Positions 7,798-14,497 of a stretch of DNA of 40,900 bases are shown one piece after another (position 1 is the stretch's first letter; every line of letters starts with the position of its first letter). Source of the stretch: an uncultured Olsenella sp. (lineage in GTDB: Bacteria; Actinomycetota; Coriobacteriia; Coriobacteriales; Atopobiaceae). Under the pieces are notes generated by a model. That model worked only from the letters and a program-made list of their open reading frames with translations, was not told the origin of the DNA and searched no databases. The DNA is taken from positions 1 to 40,900 of the forward strand of contig CAUGFC010000002.1 of the NCBI GenBank assembly GCA_959598545.1. The letters run 5' to 3'. The translations under genes and the position numbers were made by a program.

Positions 7798-9036
7798 TTA
7801 GAGCGTTTCGGCGCCCAGGCCGGTGCCATTAAAACCGCCGTCCGCGCCGCCGCCCTCGACGATCTGCAGAGCGCGCCCGACCTGCCTGGCGGCCTTCTCG
7901 CGCTCCGCGAGGCCCGGTTTGATGTAATGGCGGTAATCTGTCCCCAGGTCCGTATGACCGTGCAGATCCATGATGCTCAGCGGGTCGACCTCGGTCGCCG
8001 CCATGATGGTCTCGGACGTGTGGCGCAGGGCCTTAGGAGGGATATACCGCAGGTCATGGCGCACGCACATGCGCCGCCACGCCCGCACGAGATTATCGCC
8101 GCGCATATTGACGATGCGCTGCCCGCTCCACTCCCGCACTTGCTCCGTAACCGAAGTGCCGCCCTCGACGGTTATGCTCGGGCGCAGCTCGTCCATGATC
8201 TGGTGCAGGCGCTCGCGGCCCGCCAATAAAACCGGCACGGTGCGCACGGAATGGGCGTTCTTGGTCTCCTTCACGCCGTCCTCATCCGTGTACGCGCGGC
8301 AGACCTCGATGTACTCCGAGACGGTCGGCTCGCCCGTGGCGAAGTCGTAGGTCGTGGTCACCTTGAGGTCGCACGGGCGCACCGCCAGCGCCTCCTCCTT
8401 GCGCAGGCCGCTGAGCCCCAAGATCAGGTACGCGTTCATGACCAGGTCCGCGCGGTCGTCGCTGGCGGCGAGCTTGCGCAGCGCCTCGGCGGCCTCGGGG
8501 ATGCTCCACGGCTCCACGGGCGCCTGCTTGGCCTTGGGCGCGATGACGCGGCGGCGGAAGGGTTCCGCCGTCACCCAGCCGTCGTCGAAGGCGCGACGCA
8601 TGACGGCGCGAAGCGTGGTCTTGGTCTTTGCCGGCGCACCCGAGCGCTCGATGCAGCTTCGCATCATGTCGTGCGTTATCTTCGAGATGTCCGTCGAGCC
8701 CAGGACGGGGGAGATGTAGTTGTCCATCTGCCCGTCGTACTCGCGCAGGCTCGCCTTGGAGCGCGGCTTGCCGCGGTTGCTGGGGGAGTCGCGGAAAACT
8801 CCCCAGTAGTACATGTCGAGCGTCACGCCCGCGTGCGCCGCCTGGGACACGCCGAGCTCCTGCGCGAGCTGGGCGATGGCGATGTCGGCCTCGGTCTCGG
8901 TGCCGTACACGGTGCGCGACACGCGGCGCACGTGGCCGTCCGCGCGGAAGCCCGCTTGGACGCGGATCACCCACTTGCCGGGCGCGACCTCGCGCTTGGA
9001 GCCGAGTTTCGACCTTGAAGTATCGTTGGTTGCCAT
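7798..9036 (-). CDS. int: Phage tyrosine integrase (left-end)
   Basis: Site-specific recombinase for integration and excision, 412 aa. The N-terminal arm-binding region covers about 15-60 and the SAM-like core-binding domain about 70-165. Catalytic residues visible are Arg in LSGLRKEEAL (about 211), Arg in PPKALRHTSE (about 336), His in LHGHTDLG and Tyr in RHYIKPG (about 370). The first residue of the HxxR box is Lys, an accepted variant of the family. The gene points toward the tRNA-Lys cluster 160 bases away, as expected for a tRNA-integrating phage. Start ATG at 9036 has only a weak upstream AAGGCAGGG. Confidence 0.93.
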   Translation of the reverse strand: MATNDTSRSKLGSKREVAPGKWVIRVQAGFRADGHVRRVSRTVYGTETEADIAIAQLAQELGVSQAAHAGVTLDMYYWGVFRDSPSNRGKPRSKASLREYDGQMDNYISPVLGSTDISKITHDMMRSCIERSGAPAKTKTTLRAVMRRAFDDGWVTAEPFRRRVIAPKAKQAPVEPWSIPEAAEALRKLAASDDRADLVMNAYLILGLSGLRKEEALAVRPCDLKVTTTYDFATGEPTVSEYIEVCRAYTDEDGVKETKNAHSVRTVPVLLAGRERLHQIMDELRPSITVEGGTSVTEQVREWSGQRIVNMRGDNLVRAWRRMCVRHDLRYIPPKALRHTSETIMAATEVDPLSIMDLHGHTDLGTDYRHYIKPGLAEREKAARQVGRALQIVEGGGADGGFNGTGLGAETL

Positions 9037-9076
9037 ATAATGGCCCTGCCTTTCCCTTTTTGCCGGAGGGCATATG

Positions 9077-9117
9077 CCCCGTGCGGATCCGCCAAGATTG
9101 CCGCGCGGGGTTTCTTT
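9077..9117 (+). terminator. Plus-strand terminator-like hairpin upstream of int
   Basis: A 10-bp stem CCCCGTGCGG/CCGCGCGGGG with one T-G pair, a 14-nt loop, then TTTCTTT. There is no plus-strand gene before it. It may stop transcription crossing from the left end, or be part of the int leader on the minus strand. Confidence 0.4.
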
Positions 9118-9129
9118 ATGTCTAGAGCT

Positions 9130-9146
9130 GTCAAAGATTCTTTGAC
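9130..9146. promoter_or_regulatory. Perfect palindrome between abiF and int
   Basis: GTCAAAGA-T-TCTTTGAC, 8-bp arms around one base, in the 163-base gap upstream of int. This is a candidate operator or recombination-protein binding site; no partner protein can be named. Confidence 0.4.
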
Positions 9147-9199
9147 ACTTTGGGCACCTGCTTGGGTTTTTCGAAAAATCCTAAAGAACCCTGCCGTGC

Positions 9200-10141
9200 C
9201 TAGGCTTCAAAGAGCGTCCCGTCTTCAGATCGCTTGAGCAGCTCGACAAAGCCTATCTCCTTCAAGACGTGCTTAATCGCGTATGCCTTCACGTATCTCG
9301 TGAGCAGCGTTGTGAGATCGCGAATGAACGATGAGAACTCTGCGGGCGTGAGGTAGCGCTCGAGCATCCACACCATCTTTATGTAGTTGACGCTTTTCCT
9401 GCCGCCGACCCGTGCACAATAGAGCCGCTCGTCGTGGGCGCAGACGTTTCGGAACTTAACGAGCGTCTCGATCGACACTATCGCCTTCTTCTCATCGAAG
9501 TATCCCAGGCGCTTCGATCCGGTTCTGCCGGTCGAGGCGACAATCATCTTGCACACGCCCCTCTGCTCCGCCGGTTTCATGAGGTTGAAGAAGTGCTCGA
9601 TGTTGCCGAATGTCAAGTCGTTAACGAGTACCCATAGCGGGACGGACCCGTAGGTATCCCGATAGTGGCTCACGAACCCCGAATCGCTCTTTTCCGCACG
9701 TCTCCCGAGTATCCCCGTGAGCCCCGAGACCTCCTTTGCGTATTCCGTTCCGTCCGATGTCGGCACGAACTCCTGCTCGCTGCAGAAACTTGACTGAAGG
9801 AGGTAGTCGTTCGGGGATCTGTGCGCTTCGGAAAACGTATAGGCGACGGCGGTCTTAACCTTCGCCTCGGCGAGAATGAGATACCTGAACGTCAGCGATC
9901 TCAGCTCGCGGTCGAACGTATAGAGAGCGCAGAGGTCTGAAAACTTGGAGCCCTCGACATAGCGGTCCTCTCCCGCTTGGGCGGTTTGCTCGGCGTCGAT
10001 GAAGGGGTCCTTGTATCCGTTGACGATGGAGTAGTAGCCCTCGCGCATGAGGACCTCGGGGGTCTTCTCGTCGACTATCATCCCTCGCGTGCGGAGCAGG
10101 TCGACCTGCTCTTGAATGGTTAGAAATGGTTTCGCTCCCAT
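9200..10141 (-). CDS. AbiF/Abi_2 family abortive-infection protein (HEPN)
   Basis: 313-aa member of the Abi_2 (AbiD/AbiF, COG4823) family, linked to phage defence by abortive infection. The typical opening KPFLTIQEQVDLLRTRGM is at about 4-21. YYSIVNGY and LYTFDRELRSL follow, and the HEPN-type motif RNVCAHDERLY (R-x4-H) is near 240-250. HEPN motifs of this form mark RNases and RNA-binding toxins. The ATG at 10141 is chosen because AGGAG sits 5 bases before it; an upstream in-frame extension would translate through the RNA hairpin. It lies between int and the repressor in minus orientation, with its own promoter and structured leader, so it is probably expressed in the lysogen. Base composition is more AT-rich than the structural genes, suggesting a cargo gene. 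Confidence 0.9.
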   Translation of the reverse strand: MGAKPFLTIQEQVDLLRTRGMIVDEKTPEVLMREGYYSIVNGYKDPFIDAEQTAQAGEDRYVEGSKFSDLCALYTFDRELRSLTFRYLILAEAKVKTAVAYTFSEAHRSPNDYLLQSSFCSEQEFVPTSDGTEYAKEVSGLTGILGRRAEKSDSGFVSHYRDTYGSVPLWVLVNDLTFGNIEHFFNLMKPAEQRGVCKMIVASTGRTGSKRLGYFDEKKAIVSIETLVKFRNVCAHDERLYCARVGGRKSVNYIKMVWMLERYLTPAEFSSFIRDLTTLLTRYVKAYAIKHVLKEIGFVELLKRSEDGTLFEA

Positions 10142-10151
10142 TTGTGCTCCT

Positions 10152-10236
10152 AAATGAAGAAAGGCGGCCATCCTGGTGGACAGCCGCCTTTCCGCAGGAC
10201 GCGGGTCCCGTAGGATCCCCGCGTCAATACCGCTGT
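10152..10236 (-). ncRNA. Structured RNA upstream of abiF (candidate AbiF antitoxin RNA)
   Basis: Read on the minus strand, hairpin 1 has an 8-bp stem GACGCGGG/CCCGCGTC (plus coordinates 10218-10225 and 10198-10205). Hairpin 2 has a 9-bp stem AAAGGCGGC/GCCGCCTTT (10183-10191 and 10160-10168) and is followed by the U-rich CTTCATTT. The loop of hairpin 2 contains TGTCC, complementary to GGACA at the RNA 5' end (10234-10238), and AGGAT, complementary to ATCCT in the hairpin 1 loop. The abiF ribosome binding site starts directly after. Conserved structured RNAs upstream of abiF-type genes are known; that this is one of them is inferred from position and fold. Confidence 0.6.
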
Positions 10237-10241
10237 CCTGT

Positions 10242-10270
10242 ACTTTAACGATTTGTCGGCCCCGGGTCAA
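10242..10270 (-). promoter_or_regulatory. Promoter of the abiF leader RNA
   Basis: On the minus strand TTGACC (10270-10265) and TAAAGT (10247-10242) are spaced by exactly 17 bases. The predicted start is near 10234-10237, at the base of the structured RNA and beyond the repressor stop codon. Confidence 0.65.
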
Positions 10271-10314
10271 TCGTTGCAAGATAATTCCGTCCGGTCCGGG
10301 GTCACGGACGGTCC

Positions 10315-10704
10315 CTACGCGGACTTTATTTGATCCGCTTCCAGCCCTTCGCCTTCAGGCGCTGCAGCCTGAGCTTGGGAGAGCTCGGCCTGGTCGCGTG
10401 CCGTCTCCAGGATCTTCGAGCGCCTCTTCTCGGTGCTCTGCCGGTAGCAGTAGAGCAGCTCGCCCTCCTCGGGGTCGAGGTTATCGGCGGCACCATCGTT
10501 GAGGCCGGGCGGCCATCCGCATAGGTCGTTAGGCGTGCATCCGAGCACCTGAGCGCATCTGAAAGCATCCTCAAGGAGGATCGGCGTTTCGCCACGCTCC
10601 CAAGAGCCATATATGCGAGCGGTCGTGCCAACAAGTTCCGGCATCTGATTTTGCTTTAGACCCTTGGCTTCTCTAAGGGCCCTCAATCGAAGAGAAAAGT
10701 TCAT
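10315..10704 (-). CDS. CI-like XRE-family repressor
   Basis: 129-aa helix-turn-helix protein that probably maintains lysogeny. The HTH is at about 5-60 (LRALREAKGLKQNQMPELVG, then ARIYGSWERGE), followed by LGCTPNDLCGW and an acidic, glutamine-rich C-terminal tail without a peptidase domain. Ribosome binding site AAGGAGG is 8 bases before ATG at 10704. It is divergent from the Cro-like gene across an operator region. A TACGAAAT half-site lies over its own ribosome binding site, suggesting autoregulation. Confidence 0.9.
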   Translation of the reverse strand: MNFSLRLRALREAKGLKQNQMPELVGTTARIYGSWERGETPILLEDAFRCAQVLGCTPNDLCGWPPGLNDGAADNLDPEEGELLYCYRQSTEKRRSKILETARDQAELSQAQAAAPEGEGLEADQIKSA

Positions 10705-10753
10705 ATTTCGTACCTCCTTAGACAGGAGTGTACCAATTAGTTAGATGAACGTG

Positions 10754-10826
10754 TACGAAATCCGTATTTAATTGTTGACAAGTACGAGATACGTAGTAAT
10801 CTAATTAGCGAGATACGAAATCCGTA
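10754..10826. promoter_or_regulatory. Three phage operators, TACG-N5-CGTA
   Basis: Palindromes TACG-AAATC-CGTA (10754-10766), TACG-AGATA-CGTA (10783-10795) and TACG-AAATC-CGTA (10814-10826). Their centres are 29 and 31 bases apart, about three helical turns, which suits cooperative binding on one face. A fourth half-site is at the repressor start. The middle and right sites overlap the rightward promoter. Confidence 0.85.
10775..10805 (+). promoter_or_regulatory. Rightward early (PR-like) promoter
   Basis: A consensus TTGACA at 10775-10780. The -10 is either TAATCT (16-base spacing) or TCTAAT (19-base spacing). An operator sits inside the spacer. On the minus strand, TGG-TACACT (10735-10727) is a candidate extended -10 for the repressor promoter. 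Confidence 0.65.
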
Positions 10827-10849
10827 CTTTTCAGATTAAGGAGGTACAC

Positions 10850-11080
10850 ATGACGGACGTTAAAGAGTCTTTTGCACATAACTTGCGCATCTTCATGGCC
10901 CACGCCGACATCAAGACCGCTGAGGAGCTCTCCGCGGCTTCGGGCGTGTCGGTATACAGCATCCGCAACTATCTGGCGAAGGCCTCGACGCCTTCGCTCG
11001 AGAGCCTCGCGGCGTTGGGGTTGGCCCTCGGCTGTACGCCCAACGACCTGATGGGCTGGAACACGGACGAGGCCGCGTAG
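10850..11080 (+). CDS. Cro-like XRE-family regulator
   Basis: 76-aa HTH protein, first gene of the rightward early operon. The HTH is at about 18-55 (TAEELSAASGVSVYSIRNYL) and is followed by LALGCTPNDLMGW, shared with the divergent repressor (LGCTPNDLCGW). The two are therefore probably paralogues reading the same operators. AAGGAGG lies 6 bases before the ATG. Confidence 0.88.
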   Translation: MTDVKESFAHNLRIFMAHADIKTAEELSAASGVSVYSIRNYLAKASTPSLESLAALGLALGCTPNDLMGWNTDEAA

Positions 11081-11094
11081 GGAAGGGGGAAGAG

Positions 11095-11178
11095 ATGAAG
11101 AGTCGCGGGAGGGGTGCGGAGCCACGGCGGTTCCGGTCTCGGGGGCGGTTCGGTGCGCAACCCTCGCCGCCTCCCTAG
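11095..11178 (+). CDS. Possible 27-aa Arg-rich peptide
   Basis: ATG at 11095 follows a good ribosome binding site (GGAAGGGGGA) just after the cro-like stop. The product is Arg/Gly/Pro-rich with no family. The ribosome binding site is the only support; it may be a decayed gene or lie inside a structured RNA region. Confidence 0.25.
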   Translation: MKSRGRGAEPRRFRSRGRFGAQPSPPP

Positions 11179-11512
11179 CCCGGGTCGTTATCCGCCATCC
11201 TGCACGGTTATCAGACCAGATCCCGCCCGGATTTCCCCGTGCCTGCCCTATACCCCATTTATGACTGCTGATCGGGAGAGGGACTGGAGAGCTTCGGCGG
11301 GACTTTCGGTAGCCCGCGGTCTGGCTGCCTCGCCGCGCGTCGTTGCGCCGACGCCTTCGGCTCGGGCTTTTCCGGCTTCCGTATGCCGGGCGGGGCCCTA
11401 CTTTACGGCGGCCCGCGTCCTCAAAACTGCCTTCAAGGAGATGGCTCCCTTCCGTCGGTTGACAGGACGCTTGGATTTTACCACCTCCCTTTGCGTAAAG
11501 GGATGAACGCAA
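11100..11512. other. Gene-poor, hairpin-dense region
   Basis: No frame here has a convincing start. Inverted repeats are frequent: GGAGCC/GGTTCC (11118-11134), GGGGGCGG with CCGCCTCC (11141-11174), GCACGG/CCGTGC enclosing AGATCC/GGATTT (about 11202-11242), GCGGG/CCCGC (about 11297-11317), GCGTCG/CGACGC (about 11337-11354) and CCGGC/GCCGG (about 11372-11389). TTTGCGT/ACGCAAA (11490-11513) lies just before the next HTH gene. It could hold a structured RNA on either strand. Confidence 0.4.
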
Positions 11513-11542
11513 ATGAGTTTACGGGTTTGTGAGGACACGGAG

Positions 11543-11734
11543 ATGAATGAGATCAGACGGCTCCGCAAGAAGGCGGGGCTCTCGCAGTTCAAGCTCGCGG
11601 TGAAGGCGGGCGTGACCGAGACGACGGTACGGAACTGGGAGCGCCGGGGGATAGCCGACGCGAAGTACGGGGCGGCAAAGCGGCTCGCGAGGGCGCTGGG
11701 CGTGCCCATGGAGGATCTGGAGGAAGAGGAATGA
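11543..11734 (+). CDS. Small XRE-family HTH regulator
   Basis: 63-aa HTH protein (MNEIRRLRKKAGLSQFKLAV, then TETTVRNWERRG, then ALGVPMEDL). The domain fills the whole protein. ATG at 11543 with GAGG 8 bases upstream is preferred to ATG at 11513, which would add ten unrelated residues. It overlaps the next gene by ATGA. A palindrome TTTGCGT/ACGCAAA just upstream may be its operator. Confidence 0.8.
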   Translation: MNEIRRLRKKAGLSQFKLAVKAGVTETTVRNWERRGIADAKYGAAKRLARALGVPMEDLEEEE

Positions 11735-12006
11735 CAGGCAAGAGCTACGAGCTGCCCGACGACATCACGGGTCTGGGCGGCATGGTGACGTGGGCCGACG
11801 AGCACGACGTGTGGCACACGGAGGTGTTCGAGTTCCTGGCGGACGCGCGCTACGCGTTCTGCGAGCACGTCCGGGCCGGCGACGTCGCCTACCTCGAGCG
11901 CCTGGTCGCGCTCGACCGCAGGCAGGCGCTCGACCCGGTGTCCTACGACGTCATGGAGATCGACCCCGCGCCGGGCGAGTGGCCGTTCGGCCGCGGTCGC
12001 GAATGA
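11731..12006 (+). CDS. Hypothetical acidic protein
   Basis: Unrecognised 91-aa soluble protein rich in Asp, Glu and aromatic residues (WHTEVFEFLADARYAFCEHV near 28-47). It starts in ATGA overlap with the HTH gene and ends in ATGA overlap with the next, so it is translationally coupled. Confidence 0.65.
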   Translation: MTGKSYELPDDITGLGGMVTWADEHDVWHTEVFEFLADARYAFCEHVRAGDVAYLERLVALDRRQALDPVSYDVMEIDPAPGEWPFGRGRE

Positions 12007-12152
12007 CCCGGGCGCTGCTCGCCTCGGCCGTCGTGATGGATGCCGCGGGGTGGGCGTGCGCCGCGCAGGGGGCCTACGGCCTGGCGCGTGGCTGCTTCGC
12101 CGCCGCCGTGCCGTTCATCGCGGCATGGGTGGTCGGGTCGCTCTGCGACTGA
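12003..12152 (+). CDS. Small two-helix membrane protein
   Basis: 49 aa with two hydrophobic segments (about 4-24 and 29-46) and Cys residues; no family recognised. It starts by ATGA overlap with the previous gene and has no own ribosome binding site. The stop codon opens a repeated palindrome (12150-12170). Confidence 0.55.
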   Translation: MTRALLASAVVMDAAGWACAAQGAYGLARGCFAAAVPFIAAWVVGSLCD

Positions 12153-12286
12153 CGGCGGGCCCGCCACCGTCTCTTCGATTCCCTTCCAAGGAGGTTCCCA
12201 TGGGTTTCATTCTCGCACTTTCCTTCGCGTTCCTGTTCGGGGTCGGACTCGGCCTCATGCGCCGCTGACGGCGGGCCCGCCCCCGT
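12150..12286. repeat. Repeated palindrome after two small membrane genes
   Basis: TGACGGCGGGCCCGCC followed by (A/C)CCGTC occurs at 12150-12170 and 12266-12286, both times beginning with the TGA stop of a tiny membrane-protein gene. The core GGCGGGCCCGCC is a perfect 12-bp palindrome. The duplication brackets the 22-aa gene at 12200. Confidence 0.7.
12200..12268 (+). CDS. 22-aa single-pass membrane peptide
   Basis: Very short gene with an optimal ribosome binding site (AAGGAGG, 6 bases before ATG). The product is one hydrophobic helix ending in two arginines (FILALSFAFLFGVGLGLMRR). The strong start signal argues that it is translated. Function unknown. Confidence 0.6.
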   Translation: MGFILALSFAFLFGVGLGLMRR

Positions 12287-12400
12287 CGCGCCACGGGTTC
12301 CGTACCGCCCCCATTCCGCGGGGCCCGTGGCGCGACGGGGCCGGACCCCCTACTTCCGGCCCATATGGTGCCGCCGCCGACTTGGCGGGGCGGCGGCACC
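12281..12400. repeat. Two large perfect hairpins
   Basis: Hairpin A has a perfect 17-bp stem (arms 12281-12297 and 12324-12340), extendable inward with wobble pairs. Hairpin B has a perfect 12-bp stem (12367-12378 and 12389-12400) with a 10-nt loop. Neither is followed by a T-run. They fill the 225-base gap between two small genes. Confidence 0.8.
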
Positions 12401-12493
12401 GCTCCCTTTGGCGGGGGAGCGCCCTCCGGCTGCATCTATCGGTGCGGCCCTCCGGCAAGGGATTGGCTCTATTACATGTGAAAGGAGAAGGCC

Positions 12494-12724
12494 ATGTGGA
12501 TGTCTATAGCCAAGGGCGCGCGTTACGCCTGCTGCGACAACGTCACGTTCCGCGCGATGGTCATGCAGGGCGTGATACCGCGCTACCCGTCGCTCAACCC
12601 CAACAGCTCGCGCGAGGTGGTGAGCAGCGAGGACATCGACGCCGCCATCAAGGCACGCGGCGCGGTGCCGGCGCTGCCCTCGCCCGACTGCGTGCCCGCT
12701 CGCCGTCCGAGGCGGGTGGCGTGA
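12494..12724 (+). CDS. Excisionase-like DNA-binding protein
   Basis: 76 aa. The region ARYACCDNVTFRAMVMQGVI, then VVSSEDIDAAIKARG, resembles the winged-helix Xis/MerR-like fold used by phage excisionases and terminase-type binders. GAAAGGAGAAGGCC precedes the ATG. It could direct excision with one of the two integrases, but the assignment rests on the fold pattern only. Confidence 0.6.
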   Translation: MWMSIAKGARYACCDNVTFRAMVMQGVIPRYPSLNPNSSREVVSSEDIDAAIKARGAVPALPSPDCVPARRPRRVA

Positions 12725-12882
12725 TGGTCGATCTGGTCTGGGAGGCGGGCTGCAGGCTCGGCGCGTGGTGGAGCGCGCTGCCCGAGCGCGTTCGCAGCGT
12801 GGTGTGCGCCGTGGCGCTCATCGGCCTGATCGCCGTCGCCGGCGCCATCGAGGGGACCGCCCCGAGCGGGATGTACTACTAG
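12724..12882 (+). CDS. Small single-pass membrane protein
   Basis: 52 aa with one hydrophobic segment (VVCAVALIGLIAVAGAI near 25-41) after an amphipathic Trp-containing N-terminus. Start overlaps the previous stop (TGATG). No family recognised. Confidence 0.6.
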   Translation: MVDLVWEAGCRLGAWWSALPERVRSVVCAVALIGLIAVAGAIEGTAPSGMYY

Positions 12883-12897
12883 TCAGGAGGATATGGC

Positions 12898-14148
12898 ATG
12901 CAGTTTGAGAAGAGGCAGGTTCGCCTGGGCGACATCAGGCCCAGCGAGCAGAACCCGCGCGAGGACTTCGGCGACATCGGCGCCCTGGCCCGCAGCATCG
13001 AGGCGACCGGAGGCGAGCCGCTGAACCCGCCCGTGGTCGTGGCGGACGGCAACGTGTTCCGTATCGTCGACGGCGAGCGCCGCTACCGCGCGCTGTCGTC
13101 CATCTACGGGGAGGACCGCGAGGTGTCCGCGCTGGTGGCCGACACCATGGACGAGGCCAACGAGCTCGTGGCCATGCTCGCCACCGACGACAAGCGCCAG
13201 CTGACCGAGGCCGAGCGCGCACGAGGCGTGCAGCAGATGCTCGTGCTGGGCATCGACGAGCAGCGCATCGAGCGCGCGAGCCGCGCCACCGCCGGGCAGA
13301 TCCGCGCGGCGCGCAAACTGCGCGGGAGTATCGAGGGCCGGCAGGTGACGCTCGACCAGCTCGAGGCGGCGTCCGCCTTCGACGACGAGAAGGATATCGA
13401 GGCGGTCCTCGCCGCCGGTGAGGGCTGGGCGGGCAAGGCCGACAGCATCCGCCGCCGCATCGAGCGCGAGGAGAGCATCGCGGAGGACTACGACGCCCTC
13501 GGCGACGCGGGCATCCCGGTGGTGAAGGAGCAGCCCGAGGGGTTCGTCTACACGAACTGGGTCAACGTCGGCCTCGCCGCCAAGAAGCTCGAGGGGAAGG
13601 AGTTCGCCGCCGGCACCGTCGCCGTGTGGAAGGGCAGCTACTGGGACCTCTACGAGCCGGATGACGGCTCGGGCGCCGGGCCCGAGAAGACCGAGGAGGA
13701 GGTCCGTGCCGAGCAGGAGGCCGCGCGCGAGAAGGCGGCGCTCGAGGAGCTGTACAGGAGCCTGATCGGCTTCGTGGCGTCCGGTGCCTTTGCCATGTCC
13801 AAGGACCTCATGATGCACGTGCGCGCAAACCGCGAGAGCCCTGTCGCGCTGCTCGTGGCGATGGGTGGCGACAGCAACCCCGAGAACGAGGAGCGCTTCG
13901 GTCTCGTGCGCGACGAGTTCGACCGCAACCTCAAGGCGTGCAAGCCCAACGAGTACGAGGCCGGCTGCTGGCTCATGGCGGCGGCCAAGGACATGGCCCA
14001 GCTCAACAACCGCTGGGGCGGTGACGACGCGGAAGCGTGGCTCGACCACTGGGACATCTTCCTCTCCGCGGGCTTCGAGCCCGGCGAGGAGGACGTGTGG
14101 CTCATGGAGAGGGTGCAGGCGAGTTTCAAGGAGGAGAAGGATGAATAG
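12898..14148 (+). CDS. ParB/Srx-nuclease domain protein
   Basis: 416-aa protein with an N-terminal ParB-like domain: LGDIRPSEQNPRE near 10-22, then PPVVVADGNVFRIVDGERRY near 44-63 with the GERRYRA box. The HTH-like central region (LTEAERARGVQQML, then RIERASRATAGQIRAARKL) is ParB-like. The acidic C-terminal half (about 230-416) is not recognised. AGGAGG precedes the ATG. Phage ParB-like proteins act in DNA binding, partition-like functions or as DNases; no ParA is nearby, so a partition role is doubtful. Confidence 0.85.
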   Translation: MQFEKRQVRLGDIRPSEQNPREDFGDIGALARSIEATGGEPLNPPVVVADGNVFRIVDGERRYRALSSIYGEDREVSALVADTMDEANELVAMLATDDKRQLTEAERARGVQQMLVLGIDEQRIERASRATAGQIRAARKLRGSIEGRQVTLDQLEAASAFDDEKDIEAVLAAGEGWAGKADSIRRRIEREESIAEDYDALGDAGIPVVKEQPEGFVYTNWVNVGLAAKKLEGKEFAAGTVAVWKGSYWDLYEPDDGSGAGPEKTEEEVRAEQEAAREKAALEELYRSLIGFVASGAFAMSKDLMMHVRANRESPVALLVAMGGDSNPENEERFGLVRDEFDRNLKACKPNEYEAGCWLMAAAKDMAQLNNRWGGDDAEAWLDHWDIFLSAGFEPGEEDVWLMERVQASFKEEKDE

Positions 14149-14497
14149 CGAGGAGAAGGTCAGGGTGACGGTGGAGGCGTGCGGCGAGGTCCGCGCTTTC
14201 GAGTGCCGCTGCACGGTGCTCTCGACTGGCAACGGTGACGGCTCCGGCAACTCATGTTTCGTGGGCTCGGCCAGCCTCACTGATCTGTTCGCGCTCGCCT
14301 GCGGGTGCACCGACACGCTCTGCGAGGCGTTCAGCCAGGCGGGCATCCCGGACAGGAACGCGCGCAAGCTCATGCTCATCGCCGCGCTCGGCGCCAACCC
14401 CCATGGGCACGCCGACAGGGTCCAGACTACCGACCTGGACGCGCGCAGGGAGATCCGCGACATGGCTGCGGAGCTGGGCGTCGATGCCGACTTCTAG
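14141..14497 (+). CDS. Hypothetical protein, Cys-containing
   Basis: Unrecognised 118-aa protein. The first half looks like beta-strands (KVRVTVEACGEVRAFECRC), the second helical. GGAGGAG lies before ATG 14141. It overlaps the ParB-like gene by 8 bases and the recombinase gene by 14, so the three are one operon. Confidence 0.65.
   Translation: MNSEEKVRVTVEACGEVRAFECRCTVLSTGNGDGSGNSCFVGSASLTDLFALACGCTDTLCEAFSQAGIPDRNARKLMLIAALGANPHGHADRVQTTDLDARREIRDMAAELGVDADF

Noticed and set aside
7798..9036. Integrase judged inactive because HxxR begins with Lys
   Set aside because: Lys at this position is a known natural variant among tyrosine recombinases; all other catalytic residues are present.
10287..10311. 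Terminator after the repressor gene (CCGTCCG/CGGACGG hairpin)
   Set aside because: A 7-bp stem exists, but on the minus strand it is followed by AATTATC without a T-run; not strong enough to list.
10805..11512. 235-codon minus-strand frame over cro and the hairpin-dense region
   Set aside because: It overlaps the clear cro-like gene, operators and promoter antisense, and has no recognised domain.
12898..14148. Plasmid-type partition locus
   Set aside because: Only a ParB-like protein is present; no ParA ATPase or parS-like repeats were seen nearby.
12883..14463. 526-codon minus-strand open frame opposite the ParB-like gene
   Set aside because: Antisense shadow; the plus-strand product has ParB motifs and a good start.
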